From Utricularia gibba (Eukaryota; Streptophyta; Magnoliopsida; Lamiales; Lentibulariaceae): 64,000 bases of DNA. The stretch lies in contig CM007990.1 of NCBI GenBank assembly GCA_002189035.1, positions 3,286,001-3,350,000 of the forward strand, read 5' to 3'. The notes under the pieces were generated by a model. The model did not search any database, had not been told where the DNA came from, and saw only the letters and a program-made list of their open reading frames with translations. The translations under genes and the position numbers were made by a program. Positions 46,991 through 58,406 of this stretch are shown in pieces; position 1 is the first letter of the stretch, and each line of letters starts with the position of its first letter.

Positions 46991-48341
46991 TGATGTGTGT
47001 CGTTTCCACAACAAATTTTAATACTTTTAAAACATCGTAAAACACCAAAGCGTAGTACGGGTATCGAACACAGGGAGCGGTTTTTGAGTGAAAGGTGAGG
47101 CACCCCGAATACAACTGTCACGATTTGTAAACGGTTTTGAAGGTAAAAGGTGCGAGAAATGTTGATGATGAAGCTTGAGTAAAGGAAAGAGAGGGGTTTT
47201 GAGCAAACAACTAAAATGAACATAAGCGATGAACCTTAAATAAAGTAAATGTTCCTAGGTTTGGAATCCTGTCCAGCTATATTCGTTGCGTCTTCACTCT
47301 TCTTTGGTCCTCTCGAGTATTCGGTTATAGGAGTAAAGAATTGCCTACCCTCCCTTACACTCTCTTGCAAAAAGGCACGGGAATAGCCCGATGTTGCTCC
47401 TCCTTGGACGAACGTGAGAATAAGAGGTCCTGCCAGCGTACCCTCACGGCCGAATTACGCGCGTGTGCCCGAGTGTTGCCAATGACCCAATGAGTCCAGA
47501 TACGAGGTCACTACCTGTCCATTGATCCTGAGGTACGGCCACAAACAAAACGTTGTCTTCCTCCTACAAAAAGGGCTCGAGTTGGTGCTTTCCACCTTGC
47601 TCCTCTCCAAAATCCGCGGGTAGTGATCAGCTAACCATGAATCGTGAATAAGGGGACTGTTACAGAAAGACTGCAACATAGTCGCAGCGAAGACATACGA
47701 AACCCGTTCGGATTCAGAGAAAATGTGAAGATAAGCTAACGATACATAGATCTGGTGGTGTTCCAACCCAGAAACGCAAGTTCCTAGCCGCGAACGGCCA
47801 TACAAACTAAAGAAAACGCAAACAAGGTTCTAGAGAGAAGCTAGAGGAAAATTCCTCTAGAGAGAGAAAACAAAAGGGAAACTAAGCTGAAAGTAAAACT
47901 AAACTTGTTTGAACATAACTGAACTTCATTGAGAGTATGAGCTTTTGTGTCCTTGTGATTCTGCTGAACTTGGGATGACTTGTAAGCAACGTCTGACACT
48001 GGTACGCTAATGATGCTGCCTGTTAGAGACTCTCGTGTTCCGCACGTCAAGGCTCATGATTAGGGGTCTGCAGTCTTCCGGAAATCAAGGGAATGTCAGT
48101 TCGGGAAAATCCAATTTGTCGCCATCTGATGCCCTTTTTCTCTCACTTCCTGTCACGTGTGTGCCTCTAGAAAAACTCAATTAAAACTATTAAAATTAAT
48201 AGATAAAATACAAGATTTAAGATAATTACCCTAAACTAGATAAGAACCTAAATCTCATATTATAGACTCTTAATTAGATAGTCCTAATCATAATTAAGCA
48301 TAAAAACAACCTAAGAATTAGTAATAAAATGACACTTAACA
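46991..48341. repeat. Solo LTR (1351 bp) with 5-bp target duplication
   Basis: Starts TGATGTGTGTCGTTTCCAC and ends GACACTTAACA, with ACTAT on both sides (46986-46990 and 48342-48346). Collinear with 57078-58401. Contains TTGTTCGAT-type words read as TCGAACACAGGGA on this strand and a conserved non-coding core (AATAGCCCGATGTTGCTCC). TG...CA ends plus a 5-bp duplication are the mark of LTR integration. No internal retrotransposon sequence adjoins it. Confidence 0.8.
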
Positions 48342-48349
48342 ACTATTGA

Positions 48350-49393
48350 GTGTTGTTTTTACATATCTTAGACTCCACTCTCTCATTATTTTCAATTGAT
48401 TTTCTATCTTTCATACTACTTTGATCTTTTTGGAGAGAAAGTGTATTTTGTGGATTTTTAGAATACTTTTTGATCAATTTGAGAAGAAATCAAGACCCAT
48501 CAAATTATGGACTTGATGTGCCATGAATCTCAGCCCAAGACTCAATCAAACAATGAAGATTTGATTTAAGATTCGTGAATAAAATAGAAATATGAAGATA
48601 ATCTTCGAAGATTTGGATAAATGATTTGAATATAAGATTTTATCCAAACCCATCAAACAAGCCCAATACAAATATTTGGATCTAATCTCCTATAACTACA
48701 TCACTCTCTCAACCATTAGAAACGTCTTTGATCACTTTTCTTTTGTATTTTTTCCTATTTTCATGTTGAAGTCGAGTTTGCGCATATAAAAACTTGTGGT
48801 TGAAGATCTGCGGTGAAGCCTTCCTTGCACAAGTCCTGCGCGTGTGACTATTTTACTATGTTTTTCGACATTTAAATTAAGATTTAATTCTGTTTTTCAC
48901 AACTTTTTCTTCACCAACATACTTTTTAGTATCACCTAACCCGAAGGGAGTATGAGAGAATGAAAGGTTGGCCTCAACCACCTAAGGAGAAGAGCTCAAT
49001 CGGACATTGTTGGTAAGACACATTCTGTTTAATCTATCTGTGAGATGTGAGATGTAGGAGTTAGATTTGGGTGTGGGAAAAACATGGATTATCATGAGAG
49101 TTGAAATGACTCTGGTGGCATAGTTGATTTCATAATCCCACAAAACAAGGGACGGTGCTATAACGGTCACCGAGTAGCACTATTTTAGAATAATACCCTC
49201 AAACCTTGCGCAAGCAGGTCATACTTCAAGGTTTGCACACGCGTAAGGGACGAGTTTTTAAACCCAAATCTTTCTTGTGTTTTTAGTCTTTTTAAATTTT
49301 TGTTTGAAAAGAAAATTTCAATAATAATTCCTTATGAATACAATCTTATTTTATTACTTCGACGGTTTCTGTGCACTTGCAGAATCACCATCA
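48350..49393 (+). repeat. Solo LTR-like copy of the Athila-type family
   Basis: The fullest LTR of this family in the window: TTTTTGGAGAGAAAGTG, GATCTGCGGTGAAGCC, CTAAGGAGAAGAGCTCAATC, GGTGCTATAACGG, ending GCAGAATCACCATCA. The left edge is approximate. Confidence 0.6.
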
Positions 49394-50320
49394 CAATACA
49401 AAAAAATAAAAAAAATAATAAAAAATATGTTTTAAAACGATTCAAAATCATTTATTATTTATAGTTATTATATTCAATCTCTAACAAATTTTAGGTATGT
49501 AAGGAAAGTTTACATGTCAGAAAGTGTGTAGTAATGTATGTTTTATCCTATCATACACACAACATGTATGCCTTATTTTGCCATGACTTTCAGTAATGGA
49601 TCACAACAAACCTGAGTACTTAATTCCAGCATGGTAATATTTTTTATCATGGTTATAATATATAGAAAATTACATTTAACACTCCTTATAAAGGAAGTTT
49701 GGGTTGAGTGTAAATCTCTACATGCTGTCCTATGGAGGGAAGATTTGTCCTTTGTCGCTAAGTAATATTAACAAATTAAGGATGTCTAGATAACTACATG
49801 GACGGATAGAATTACTAATTTCGAAAAATTATTTCAAAATAAACATTATTATCAAATATAAATGATATACAAATTTAAAAGTGTTTATTGTTTTTAAAAA
49901 GCTACAGATCCTAAATTCAATTTTATTTGAAATTATTTTCTAAAAATGGTTTTGAAAAAAAAAACATTAGTCATACACGATAAATATAGAAAACTTGGGT
50001 AATTAGATACATTTGAATAGTGCCTGCCAGTTGGTTACTTGCGAATGGATGCCTTGTCCGGTGGCTGCTCATCTAAAAATATATATATATATATATATAT
50101 TTTATTTAATTTTATTTTCGTTTAGGTGGGTTGCCTATGGAAAGAAATGGAATCTGGAAGCTTCCTTCCATGTGAGGATTAAAGGCGAAAGCAACTCCCC
50201 GAAACCCCTGGTGGTAACAAGGTAGCAGCAGCCAACCGCCGCCTCGTATTTGGAAGTCACTGTTCCAAACCAAACTTCTTTATTTGCATCCATGTACATC
50301 AATAACTAATAAAAATCAAA
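49394..50320. other. Intergenic, no gene; TA microsatellite at 50078-50100
   Basis: AT-rich to about 50000, then mixed composition towards the HOTHEAD-like promoter. No coding region. Confidence 0.45.
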
Positions 50321-50835
50321 TACCCCCGTCGCGTGGTGTGGCGTGGTGTGTGTGTTCAGTTCAGTCCAGTCCAGTCATCAGTGTTGTGAATGCTGATGGA
50401 AATTGATTCCTTTCTACTTTGATGTATCCAACGTAAAGTAAAAAGAAGCAGCTGTCATTTATGATGTTACTGTGGCTATTTATTACGCAACTGCAACTGC
50501 AACTGCAACCGCGGATCGGACCCAACCAACGTACACAGGTTTGTTCAGTCGTCCGAGGCACCTGGTTTTGCGGATGGATCGCACAGGCACAGCACCAGCC
50601 AGATCAGATCAGATCAGATCGCATCTCCCTAATTCTGTTTGCTTTCTTACAAGCATTTTTGCTATGTTTTTTTTTCCCTTTTCCCAGGGACGCTGATGGA
50701 ATGGAATAATCTCACCTTACCAGTCAACACTTGGCTATGGAGCTCTCAGTCGTGGGCTTGTGAGAGAGAGCCCCTCCCCTCCCCTCCATTCATCTAGCGA
50801 TGCGCCTGCTCTGCTCTGCTCTGCATTTGATTCCA
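50321..50835. repeat. Cluster of different short tandem repeats upstream of the HOTHEAD-like gene
   Basis: GTGTGGCGTGGTGTG (near 50335), TTCAGTCCAGTCCAGTC (50360-50376), (AACTGC)n at 50489-50507, (AGATC)n at 50600-50618, (CCCCT)n near 50774-50787 and (CTCTG)n at 50808-50823: six unrelated motifs with 5-6 base units in 500 bp. Confidence 0.7.
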
Positions 50836-51040
50836 TTCTCTCACCAGAGTCCCAGTTTTCGCAGTTGGCATCTCCCCTTTCACTTCATTTTACTCTCTTC
50901 TCTCAAACTAGAACCTTCGGCCCTCTATACAAGGTCGAGCATTTTCCAACTGTTAAAGAGAATCGCAAGTCCCAGCAACACAACTTAAGTTGGTCTGCGG
51001 CTATAAATTTTTGTATTGTTTCCTCTGTTTTTGTTGTTGG

Positions 51041-51066
51041 TATATATAGCCTACTGCCTATATAAG
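51041..51066 (+). promoter_or_regulatory. TATA region of the HOTHEAD-like gene
   Basis: TATATATAG at 51041 and TATATAAG at 51059-51066, 126 bp or more before the ATG; the second is the better-placed TATA box. Confidence 0.55.
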
Positions 51067-51192
51067 GGGGTCCCGTGCTTCCACGGACCTGCTGCTCGAG
51101 CACTTTCTCTCTCTTTTGTCTTCGACGACGGCGAGACCGAGAGTTGCAGGAAGGAATTGCGCTCTTTACTTTCCATCACTTCAGATTCGCCA

Positions 51193-53591
51193 ATGCGGAA
51201 TCGGGGTTTCTCTTCTTCTTCGTCATCTCTGTTGTATCTCTGGATCGCTATTCTCCTCCTCGCCTGCTCTAAAGGTCTCACGCTGATTCACGTGCATTTG
51301 CATTGCGTTGCATTCTGTCCTGTTTTTTCTTTTTTTTTTTAACTGGAAATGCTTCTCACATGTTTCAAGTGCAAATCTCAATTGCATTGCGGAATTACGC
51401 AGGGGAAGAATTCGAGCGGCAGCAGTACAGGTACAAATTCATAAAACCCGCGAGCAAATTCGTGGATCATCGGGATGACGCCGCGGGGGAGGAAGCCGGA
51501 TATGATTACATCATCGTCGGAGGGGGACGGGAGGATGCCCCTTGGCCGCGACCCTCTCCCAAAACTACACCGTTTTGTTGCTTGAAAGAGGGGGCACGCC
51601 CTTCCACAACACCAACATCACCCTCATGGAGAACTTCCACATCGCGCTCGCCGATACCTCCGACACCTCGCCGTCCCAGATGTTCATCTCCACCGACGGC
51701 GTCTTCAATTCCCGCGCTAGGGTTCTTGGGGGCGGCACCTGCATCAACGCCGGTTTCTACACCCGCGCTAACCCAAGGTACAAATTATTACCACCAACCC
51801 CTCCTACTACTCTAATATATATCAGTTTTGTTTTCTATTTTTTTATTTCGTGGGGAGTTGAGTTGAGTTGACTTGATGATTGCAATGAAGAACGCACTAC
51901 TGGATCTTGTGGCTTTTTGTGGCAGTTTTATTAGAAAAGCAGGGTGGGATGATGAACTGGTGAAGGAATCCTTCGAATGGGTTGAGAAACAGATAGTTCA
52001 TAAGCCAAAGCTGAACCAGTGGCAGATGGCTGTGAGAGATGGCCTACTTGAAGTTGGAGTCTCGCCTTACAATGGCTTCACATATGACCACAAGTACGGT
52101 ACCAAAGTTGGGGGAACCATCTATGATAAAAGTGGGCGTCGTCACTCAGCTGCCGAGCTTCTCGCTTCCGGCAACCCGGACAAGCTCACCGTTTTGGTGT
52201 ATGCTACCGTCCAGAAAATCAACTTCGACACCAGCAATGAACCAGGTAAGAAGCAAGTATGCTGTCAATGTTCTCTGTGTTTCGCCTCTCTGGTTAAGCT
52301 TGTATTGTACTGGATCGCCTCCTTTAGTGTTCTTCTTATGTTTGTAGCGCCTTTACAAGCGTTCGACATGTTGTTTTGGGGATTGTTACTTGTGTTTTGG
52401 CCATATGGAAATTTTTGTCTGTCTCAGGGGGGAGGCCTAGAGCCGTGGGGGTTACCTTCAAGGACGAAAATGGAGTGATCCACAGGGCCACACTGAGAAA
52501 AAGGCCGGAGAGCGAAGTCATACTATCGGCCGGAGCAATCGGAAGCCCACATCTACTGCTTCTGAGTGGGATTGGGCCGGCATCAGAGCTGAAAAAGTTC
52601 CATATTTCACCCGTTCTTGAGAACGAATTCGTGGGGAAGAACATGACTGATAACCCTCTTAACACGATCTTTGTACCCATAAATGGATCGGTTGAGCAGT
52701 CTCTGATAACCACCGTGGGGATTACCCGGCAGGGAGTGTACATCGAAGCCAGCAGCGGATACGGTCAGTCCAGGAACAGCATCCGTTGGGACCATGGAAT
52801 CGCTTCTGCTGAGGTAGACACCAATTAGGCTGCTTGTTTTTTGAACACATGAGCGCAGTAAGTTTAGCTAATATGATTGTAATGCGTCTCCCTGTAGATT
52901 GGTCAGCTGTCAACTATTCCTCCAAGGCTCAGAAGCCATGAAGCAATCCACAGGTATAGACTAACCAAGAGAGACCTTCCGCACGAGGCCTTCAGGGGAG
53001 GATTCATTCTGGAAAAGATAGCAAGGCCAAAATCCAAAGGTCATATCAGTCTCAACAACACCAACATCGATGATAATCCGATCATCACATTCAACTACTT
53101 CAGCCACCCCGAAGACTTAGCACGGTGTGTATCCGGGATCCGCATAGTCAAGAAGCTTCTGAAATCCAACAGCTTTCGGGGGTTCACTCAGCTGGACAAG
53201 CATTGTGTGGGGAAGCTGATGAACATGAGCGTCTCTGCGAACATCAATCTCATTCCTAGGCATAAAAATGATGGAAAATCATTGAAACAGTTTTGCAGAG
53301 ACACGATGATCACGATTTGGCATTATCATGGCGGATGCCACGTCGGAGAAGTAGTCGACAAGGATTACAAAGTTCTTGGTGTTGATAGGCTTCGCGTAGT
53401 TGATGGAGCCGTCTTCTTTGAGTCCCCCGGCACCAACCCTCAGGCCACTGTCATGATGATGGGAAGGTAACCCCCGCAGAAGTATAGCCCAGGCTTCGAC
53501 GGTCCTTTTTTTCTGTATTGGAGTCTAAATGAAAAGCTCACATTGTCGCAGGTACATGGGGCTGCAGATGCTGAAGAACAGAAAATCATAA
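51193..53591 (+). CDS. HTH: HOTHEAD-like GMC oxidoreductase, six exons, one frameshift
   Basis: HOTHEAD is a secreted FAD enzyme thought to oxidise long-chain omega-hydroxy fatty acids for the cuticle; mutants show organ fusion. Exons: 51193-51274, 51403-51777, 51926-52245, 52428-52813, 52898-53466, 53552-53591, all GT/AG and phase-consistent. A signal peptide (LLYLWIAILLLACSKG) opens the protein. YDYIIVGGG starts the FAD motif. GMC signature 1 is VLGGGTCINAGFYTRA; signature 2 is GAIGSPHLLLLSGIGP. Active-site region IWHYHGGCHVG and GTNPQATVMMMGRYMG close it. About 590 aa, the family length. In exon 2 the frame changes between 51527 and 51536, within the GxGxxG loop: GCPLAATLSQNYTVLLLERG follows in another frame, as if one base were missing from a G-rich run. 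The exon sum is divisible by three only if that base is added back. Confidence 0.9.
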
Positions 53592-54266
53592 GGAACTGGA
53601 AAAGCTCCAGCGAAGTCTTGCAACTGATGACATAACCATGTGTTTATGAAGGAGAATTCAGCTATGTAACTTGTTCCTGTTTTGTTTGGCGGAGGATAGA
53701 AGGGCAGTTGCGATTGTTTGTATGTAAGAAGAAACTAATGAATTTGTAAAAGAAGATCAATCTCTTCTTTTCTATTTCGACTACAAATGTTATTGTGTCT
53801 AGCAAAACAGTTAAGTCAGAACCATGATTTCCTCGCAGATTTCAAGTGAAACAACAACTTTGGAGGTAGTGTTATCAGTTATGCTTCAATTACCCACAAT
53901 CGTATCCAGCACATGAAGAGGAGCAACGAAAACGGACAACTGTCAACCGCTGCAACAAGTTACCATCTAACTAAACCGTTTCAATCCTGACAAATGTCTT
54001 AAACCAGAGGAAGAATAATCACCACAAACATGTTTTCCTTTTTTGGTTTTCATTTCAGTGAATTTACGCAATGGAATAAGTGGGATTACACTTCCTGTTC
54101 CATTCAGAAGTATGGTTTGTAACTTCGTTAACACAAATGAATTCACAAAAACTTGGAACAACAGATGCAGAGACTCAGGCTATAACCAGCAGCAAACCAA
54201 GACAACAAGTCGTTGAAATCAAATCACAACACCAGTGGCAAACAATTTCAATCCTTGTGGTCTCCC
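53592..54266. other. Tail-to-tail intergenic space, HOTHEAD-like / IQD
   Basis: Holds both 3' untranslated regions; no other gene recognised. Confidence 0.5.
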
Positions 54267-55795
54267 TCATCTGCAATGCGCTGCGTGCTTTGCGTTTCCT
54301 CCTGGTGGGTAGAGGTCCTTGCAGAAATCAGCTGTGTACAAGTCTACATCAGCACTCATCCGATTGTTTCCCTTGGACAGAGGACTTGGTTTATGACGAT
54401 AAGGCAACTCCTCAACAGAATGTCTTCGAATTGACCTGGCAGGAGCTTGCTGTGAAGTGATAAAAACACACGGCTTCTGCTTAGCCTTCACTGAACTAGT
54501 CATGCTCATGTAGCTTGGCTTGTTGTCACTGGAGCCTGGTGATTCTGAAGTGGTGGTCGTTGATGAATTCGAAGCCCTGCTGAAATCAGAGGGGGCTCGT
54601 AGTACGGCTCAGACGAAGATCTCAGTATCTGGCAACTAATAGACCCTCTTGAATGACCCTTTCCATTTCGAAACGAATCTTGATCCGATGTGGCGCTGGA
54701 ATATGATGCACCTGATGTATATTCTGATTGCTTTGCTGATGATGCTGACAACGGATCGTCAACTTCTTCCGTCATCTTAGACTCCCAAGGCTTCACTGCC
54801 ATCCAACGCTGCAACCAATCAAGTCCTGATCCTTTCTTATCCAACTTCCTTGGAGTTGCTATTTTGCTGCACGATGATGACTTGGGAGTCTGCACCTGCA
54901 ACATCATACGCTTGAGTGAACACCTTCTGAACCAAGAGATAATTTATTTATTTGTTACCTGTTGCTGAGAAAGTGCGTAGTTCATTGCTCTTTCTCTTTT
55001 GATGGCTCCTTGCTGCTTCAATTCAAGCTTGGACTTGAGTTCCTCAACTGTGCCTGGGCTATCACACCATCCTCCATGTCCCTGCTATAACACAACAGTG
55101 AGACTGGTTTAACCAAAAGCAAATGCTCAACTGTACACAAAAATCAAACCACAGAGGTGGCGGCCATTTTTACAGAATCCTGGAGCACTTGGTGAGGACC
55201 CGAAGCCAAGACTGTGCAGCGAGCCTGAGCCCTTACTCGCGCTTGAACCCGAACCATCGCCTGCATACATCTGAAAGTGACTGCAGCCTGTTTTCTTACT
55301 AGTCGCCCACGGACTATTGCTTGGAGTCTCACCAATGCTTTCAAGGCCCTCAAGGCGCGTTTGGCCTTCAAATTTTCTCTTCATTAAAAAAGAGCGTTTT
55401 TTTTTATTTGAAAAGGAGGATGAAGTTTGGTTAGAGATATGATCACCAGAAAAGAGCGGAACACTGTTTGAATCCTAACAGCTGCCCACTCTCGCCGGAC
55501 GGCCATGAAATCCTTAGGTGAAGCTTTGGCTAATGCGGCCATCGCGGCAGCCATTTCGCTGTCGACATTCTGTGGAGAAACCTCCGATCCCGTGACCACC
55601 CCCCCGAGGAGCTTCTCCACAACATCCATTTCCAGGCCTTAATGCCACCCCCCTTTTGCTGACAAGAAAACCGAGAAAACATTTAGATCAGAGGAAGAAA
55701 AAAGGGAGTGTTTCAGAGGAGGTTGCATTACATACAGTTTGAGGAGGCCTTCGGAGGGCAATGATAGATCGAACCCACTTCCCAGAAACACCCAT
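54267..55795 (-). CDS. IQD (IQ67-domain) calmodulin-binding protein, five exons, two homopolymer frameshifts
   Basis: IQD proteins bind calmodulin through IQ motifs and associate with microtubules and membranes. Exons (high-low): 55795-55736 ([20 protein letters not shown], typical IQD start), 55658-55447, 55365-55150, 55081-54959, 54895-54267; short introns of 63-81 bp. IQ67 domain: [16 protein letters not shown], a phase-0 intron at the family position, then [20 protein letters not shown] and [14 protein letters not shown]. Downstream: [35 protein letters not shown], and C-terminal [13 protein letters not shown] and [11 protein letters not shown]. About 413 aa. The frame is lost at a run of seven C on the plus strand (55599-55605; eight expected, between [10 protein letters not shown] and VVTGSEVS) and at five G (54591-54595; six expected, before [13 protein letters not shown]). 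The start at 55629 would drop the conserved N-terminus. Confidence 0.88.
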
Positions 55796-56781
55796 GATTT
55801 CCGACAGACAAGGCGAGAGAATCTTTCCCCTTGTTGTAATGAGGAGGAATTTAGATAAAAATAGATAGACCAACAACGCCAAGTCGATGTCAGGAGGAAG
55901 GCCGTGTAGTGAATGGTGCGTTTGAAATTTAAATTTGAAGGGAAAGTGAAAGGTGAAGTCCAGACCAACGGCACGGCACGGCACCTGCTTGCCTTTTCGC
56001 GTTTGAATTTCTCATCGGAAATTTGCAGTTGCAACCGGTCCCTGCTCTTTCCGTTTGAAAACCAGCAGAGATCATTTTTTCTCTTCAGACATCGTCCCCT
56101 CCCCGCCCTTCCCCCCAAAAAAGGATCTTCAGTTGATCTTGCAAAGTTGCAACAGTAGCCAAATTGCATTCTAAATTTAACACAAGAGTTCCAAGTGTGC
56201 ACTTTCAAAGCATTTGAAAAATGCATGTACTCGAAACAGTCCGTTTTGCAAACAGCGACTTTCTCTGGTATTTAAATTCTTTTCAGCAGGTAATTGATGT
56301 GTCATTTTAAATAGTGTCCCGTAGTCCAAGGGAGGATATTATAGTTATTTATTATTAGCATGATATAACAACATCATGATTTATTCAAATAACACAAGAT
56401 AGGAACAATTATCATATGGGAGACTTATGGATGAATATCATTTTATGTATTTTTTTATTAAAAAAATGAGCATGATTGGTGTGTATGGTTTAAAAAATTG
56501 ATATTTTTAATTTCGCTAAATAGTGTGTACAAACGATCTTCTCCATTACTAAAAACAGTAAACCCTAAAGATGCCTCCTACATTGTTATCCTCGCATAAT
56601 AATGGCCACGTGTGCCATTCCATATTGTTATGAGAGAAAGTTGATCGTCACCCAATTGAAGTGAAGATGTTAAAGATGCAATATGTTAGAGAGCAAGCAT
56701 TTGAAGCCATATGTGAACATAATGATCGGCAAATTTCAGGAGCATCATGGGCATTCTTCTAAACATCCACAAGCAATTTAA
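55796..56781. other. IQD promoter side and intergenic, no gene
   Basis: Mixed composition to about 56300 (probable leader and promoter of the IQD gene), then AT-rich. No further coding region. Confidence 0.45.
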
Positions 56782-57077
56782 AGGGCTTGTTTGGTTGGCT
56801 GGTGTAGGCTAGTTTTCATTAAAATTTCATCCGTTTATTATGTTTGGTTGGATGGTGTTCCAACACCTGATGGTTTACAAAACTAGTTGCAATACCTATG
56901 AGAGTGAGTTTTGTGAAGCCTCTTGAGGGACTAGGTTCCACAAACTAACACAATTTACATACATTTTTGCCCATATCAAATTTGGGATTAGGGTTCCAAA
57001 TATGCGGCCACACCAATCCTTATCTTATTTTCTCACAATTTCAACAATTCAATGACTAGGTGTTTATGCTAGTATCA

Positions 57078-58401
57078 TGATGCGTATCGTTTCCATAACA
57101 AATTTTAATATTTTTAAAACTCGTAAAACACAAAAGCATAGTATGAGTGTCGAATACATAGAGTTGTTTTTCAGTGAAAGGTGATGTTAAACTGAATACA
57201 ACTATCACGATTTGTAAATGGTTTGGAAGTAAAAGGTGCGAGGAAAGTAAATGATGAAGCTTGATTAAGGGGGTAAGAGGGTTTTAAACAAACAACATAA
57301 ATAAACGTAAGCGATGAATCTTAAGTAAAGCGAATGTTCCTAGGTTTGGAATCCTGCCCAGCTATGTTCGTTGCGTCTTCACTCTTCTCTGGTCTTCTGG
57401 AGTACTCGATTATAGGAGTAAGAAATTTCCTATCCTCCCTTACACTCTCTTGCAAGAAGGTACGGGAATAGCCCGATGTTGCTCCTCCTTGGACGAACGT
57501 AAAGATAAGAGGTCCTGTCAACGTACCCTCACAGTCAAATTGCACGCGTGCGCCCGAGTGTTGTCAATGACCCAGTGAGTCCAGATACGAGGTCACTATC
57601 TGTCCCTTGATCCTGAGGTACGGCCACAGACAAAACTAGTCTTCCTCCTACCAAAAGGGCGTGAGTTGGTACTTTCCACCTTGCTCCTCTCCAAAATTCC
57701 CTGGTAGTGATTAGTTACCCATGAATCTTTAATAAGGGGACTGTTACAGAAAGACTGTAATATAGTTGCGTAAAACATATGAAACCCGTTCGGATTCAAA
57801 GAAAAGATGAAGATAAACTAACGAAACAGAGATCTGGGAGTATCCTAACCCAGAAACGGAAGTTTCTAACCGCAAATGGCCATGCAAACTAAAGGAAATG
57901 AAAACATATTCTAGAGAGAAGCTAGAGGAAAATCCTCTAGAGAGAGAAACAAAAGTCTAAACTGAGTTGGAAGTCCCCCTCAATGTCTGAACAAAATTGA
58001 ACTTCAATGAGAGTCTGAGTTTTCGTGTCCCCTTGGTTCTGCTATGAAATGGCATGACTTGCACGAAAGTTCTGCTTTGACATTGGTACGCTAATGATGT
58101 CGCATATCAAAGACTCTCGTGTTCCGCATGGCAAGACTCATGATTAGGCGTCTGCAGTTTTTCGGAAATCAAGGAGTGTCAGCTCGAGAAGATCTATTTT
58201 GTCGCCATTTGGTGCTTTATTTCTCTCACTTCCTACCACGTGTGCACTTCTAGAAAAACTTAAATAAAACTAGCAAAAATATTAAATAAAATACAAGATT
58301 TAGGATAATTACTTTAAACTAGATAAAAGCCTAAATCTCATATTATATCACATTTAAACATAAAAACAAACTAAGAAATAGTAAGAAAATGACACTTAAC
58401 A
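57078..58401. repeat. Solo LTR (1324 bp), second copy, nested in the Harbinger element
   Basis: Starts TGATGCGTATCGTTTCCAT and ends GACACTTAACA, collinear with 46991-48341. Flanks TATCA (57073-57077) and CATCA (58402-58406) are a 5-bp duplication with one mismatch. CpG-type C to T changes are frequent relative to the other copy. Confidence 0.75.
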
Positions 58402-58406
58402 CATCA

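Noticed and set aside
47455-47805. 116-codon frame in the solo LTR
   Set aside because: Not preserved in the second copy and no recognisable domain; LTR sequence.
54080-54968. Plus-strand frames of 126 and 92 codons
   Set aside because: Antisense to IQD exons.
55639-56226. 195-codon minus-strand frame over the IQD start
   Set aside because: Low-complexity translation; the true IQD first exon (55795-55736) lies here in a different frame.
46986-58406. One giant LTR element carrying HOTHEAD-like and IQD genes
   Set aside because: Each repeat has its own flanking 5-bp duplication and no retroviral coding sequence lies between them.
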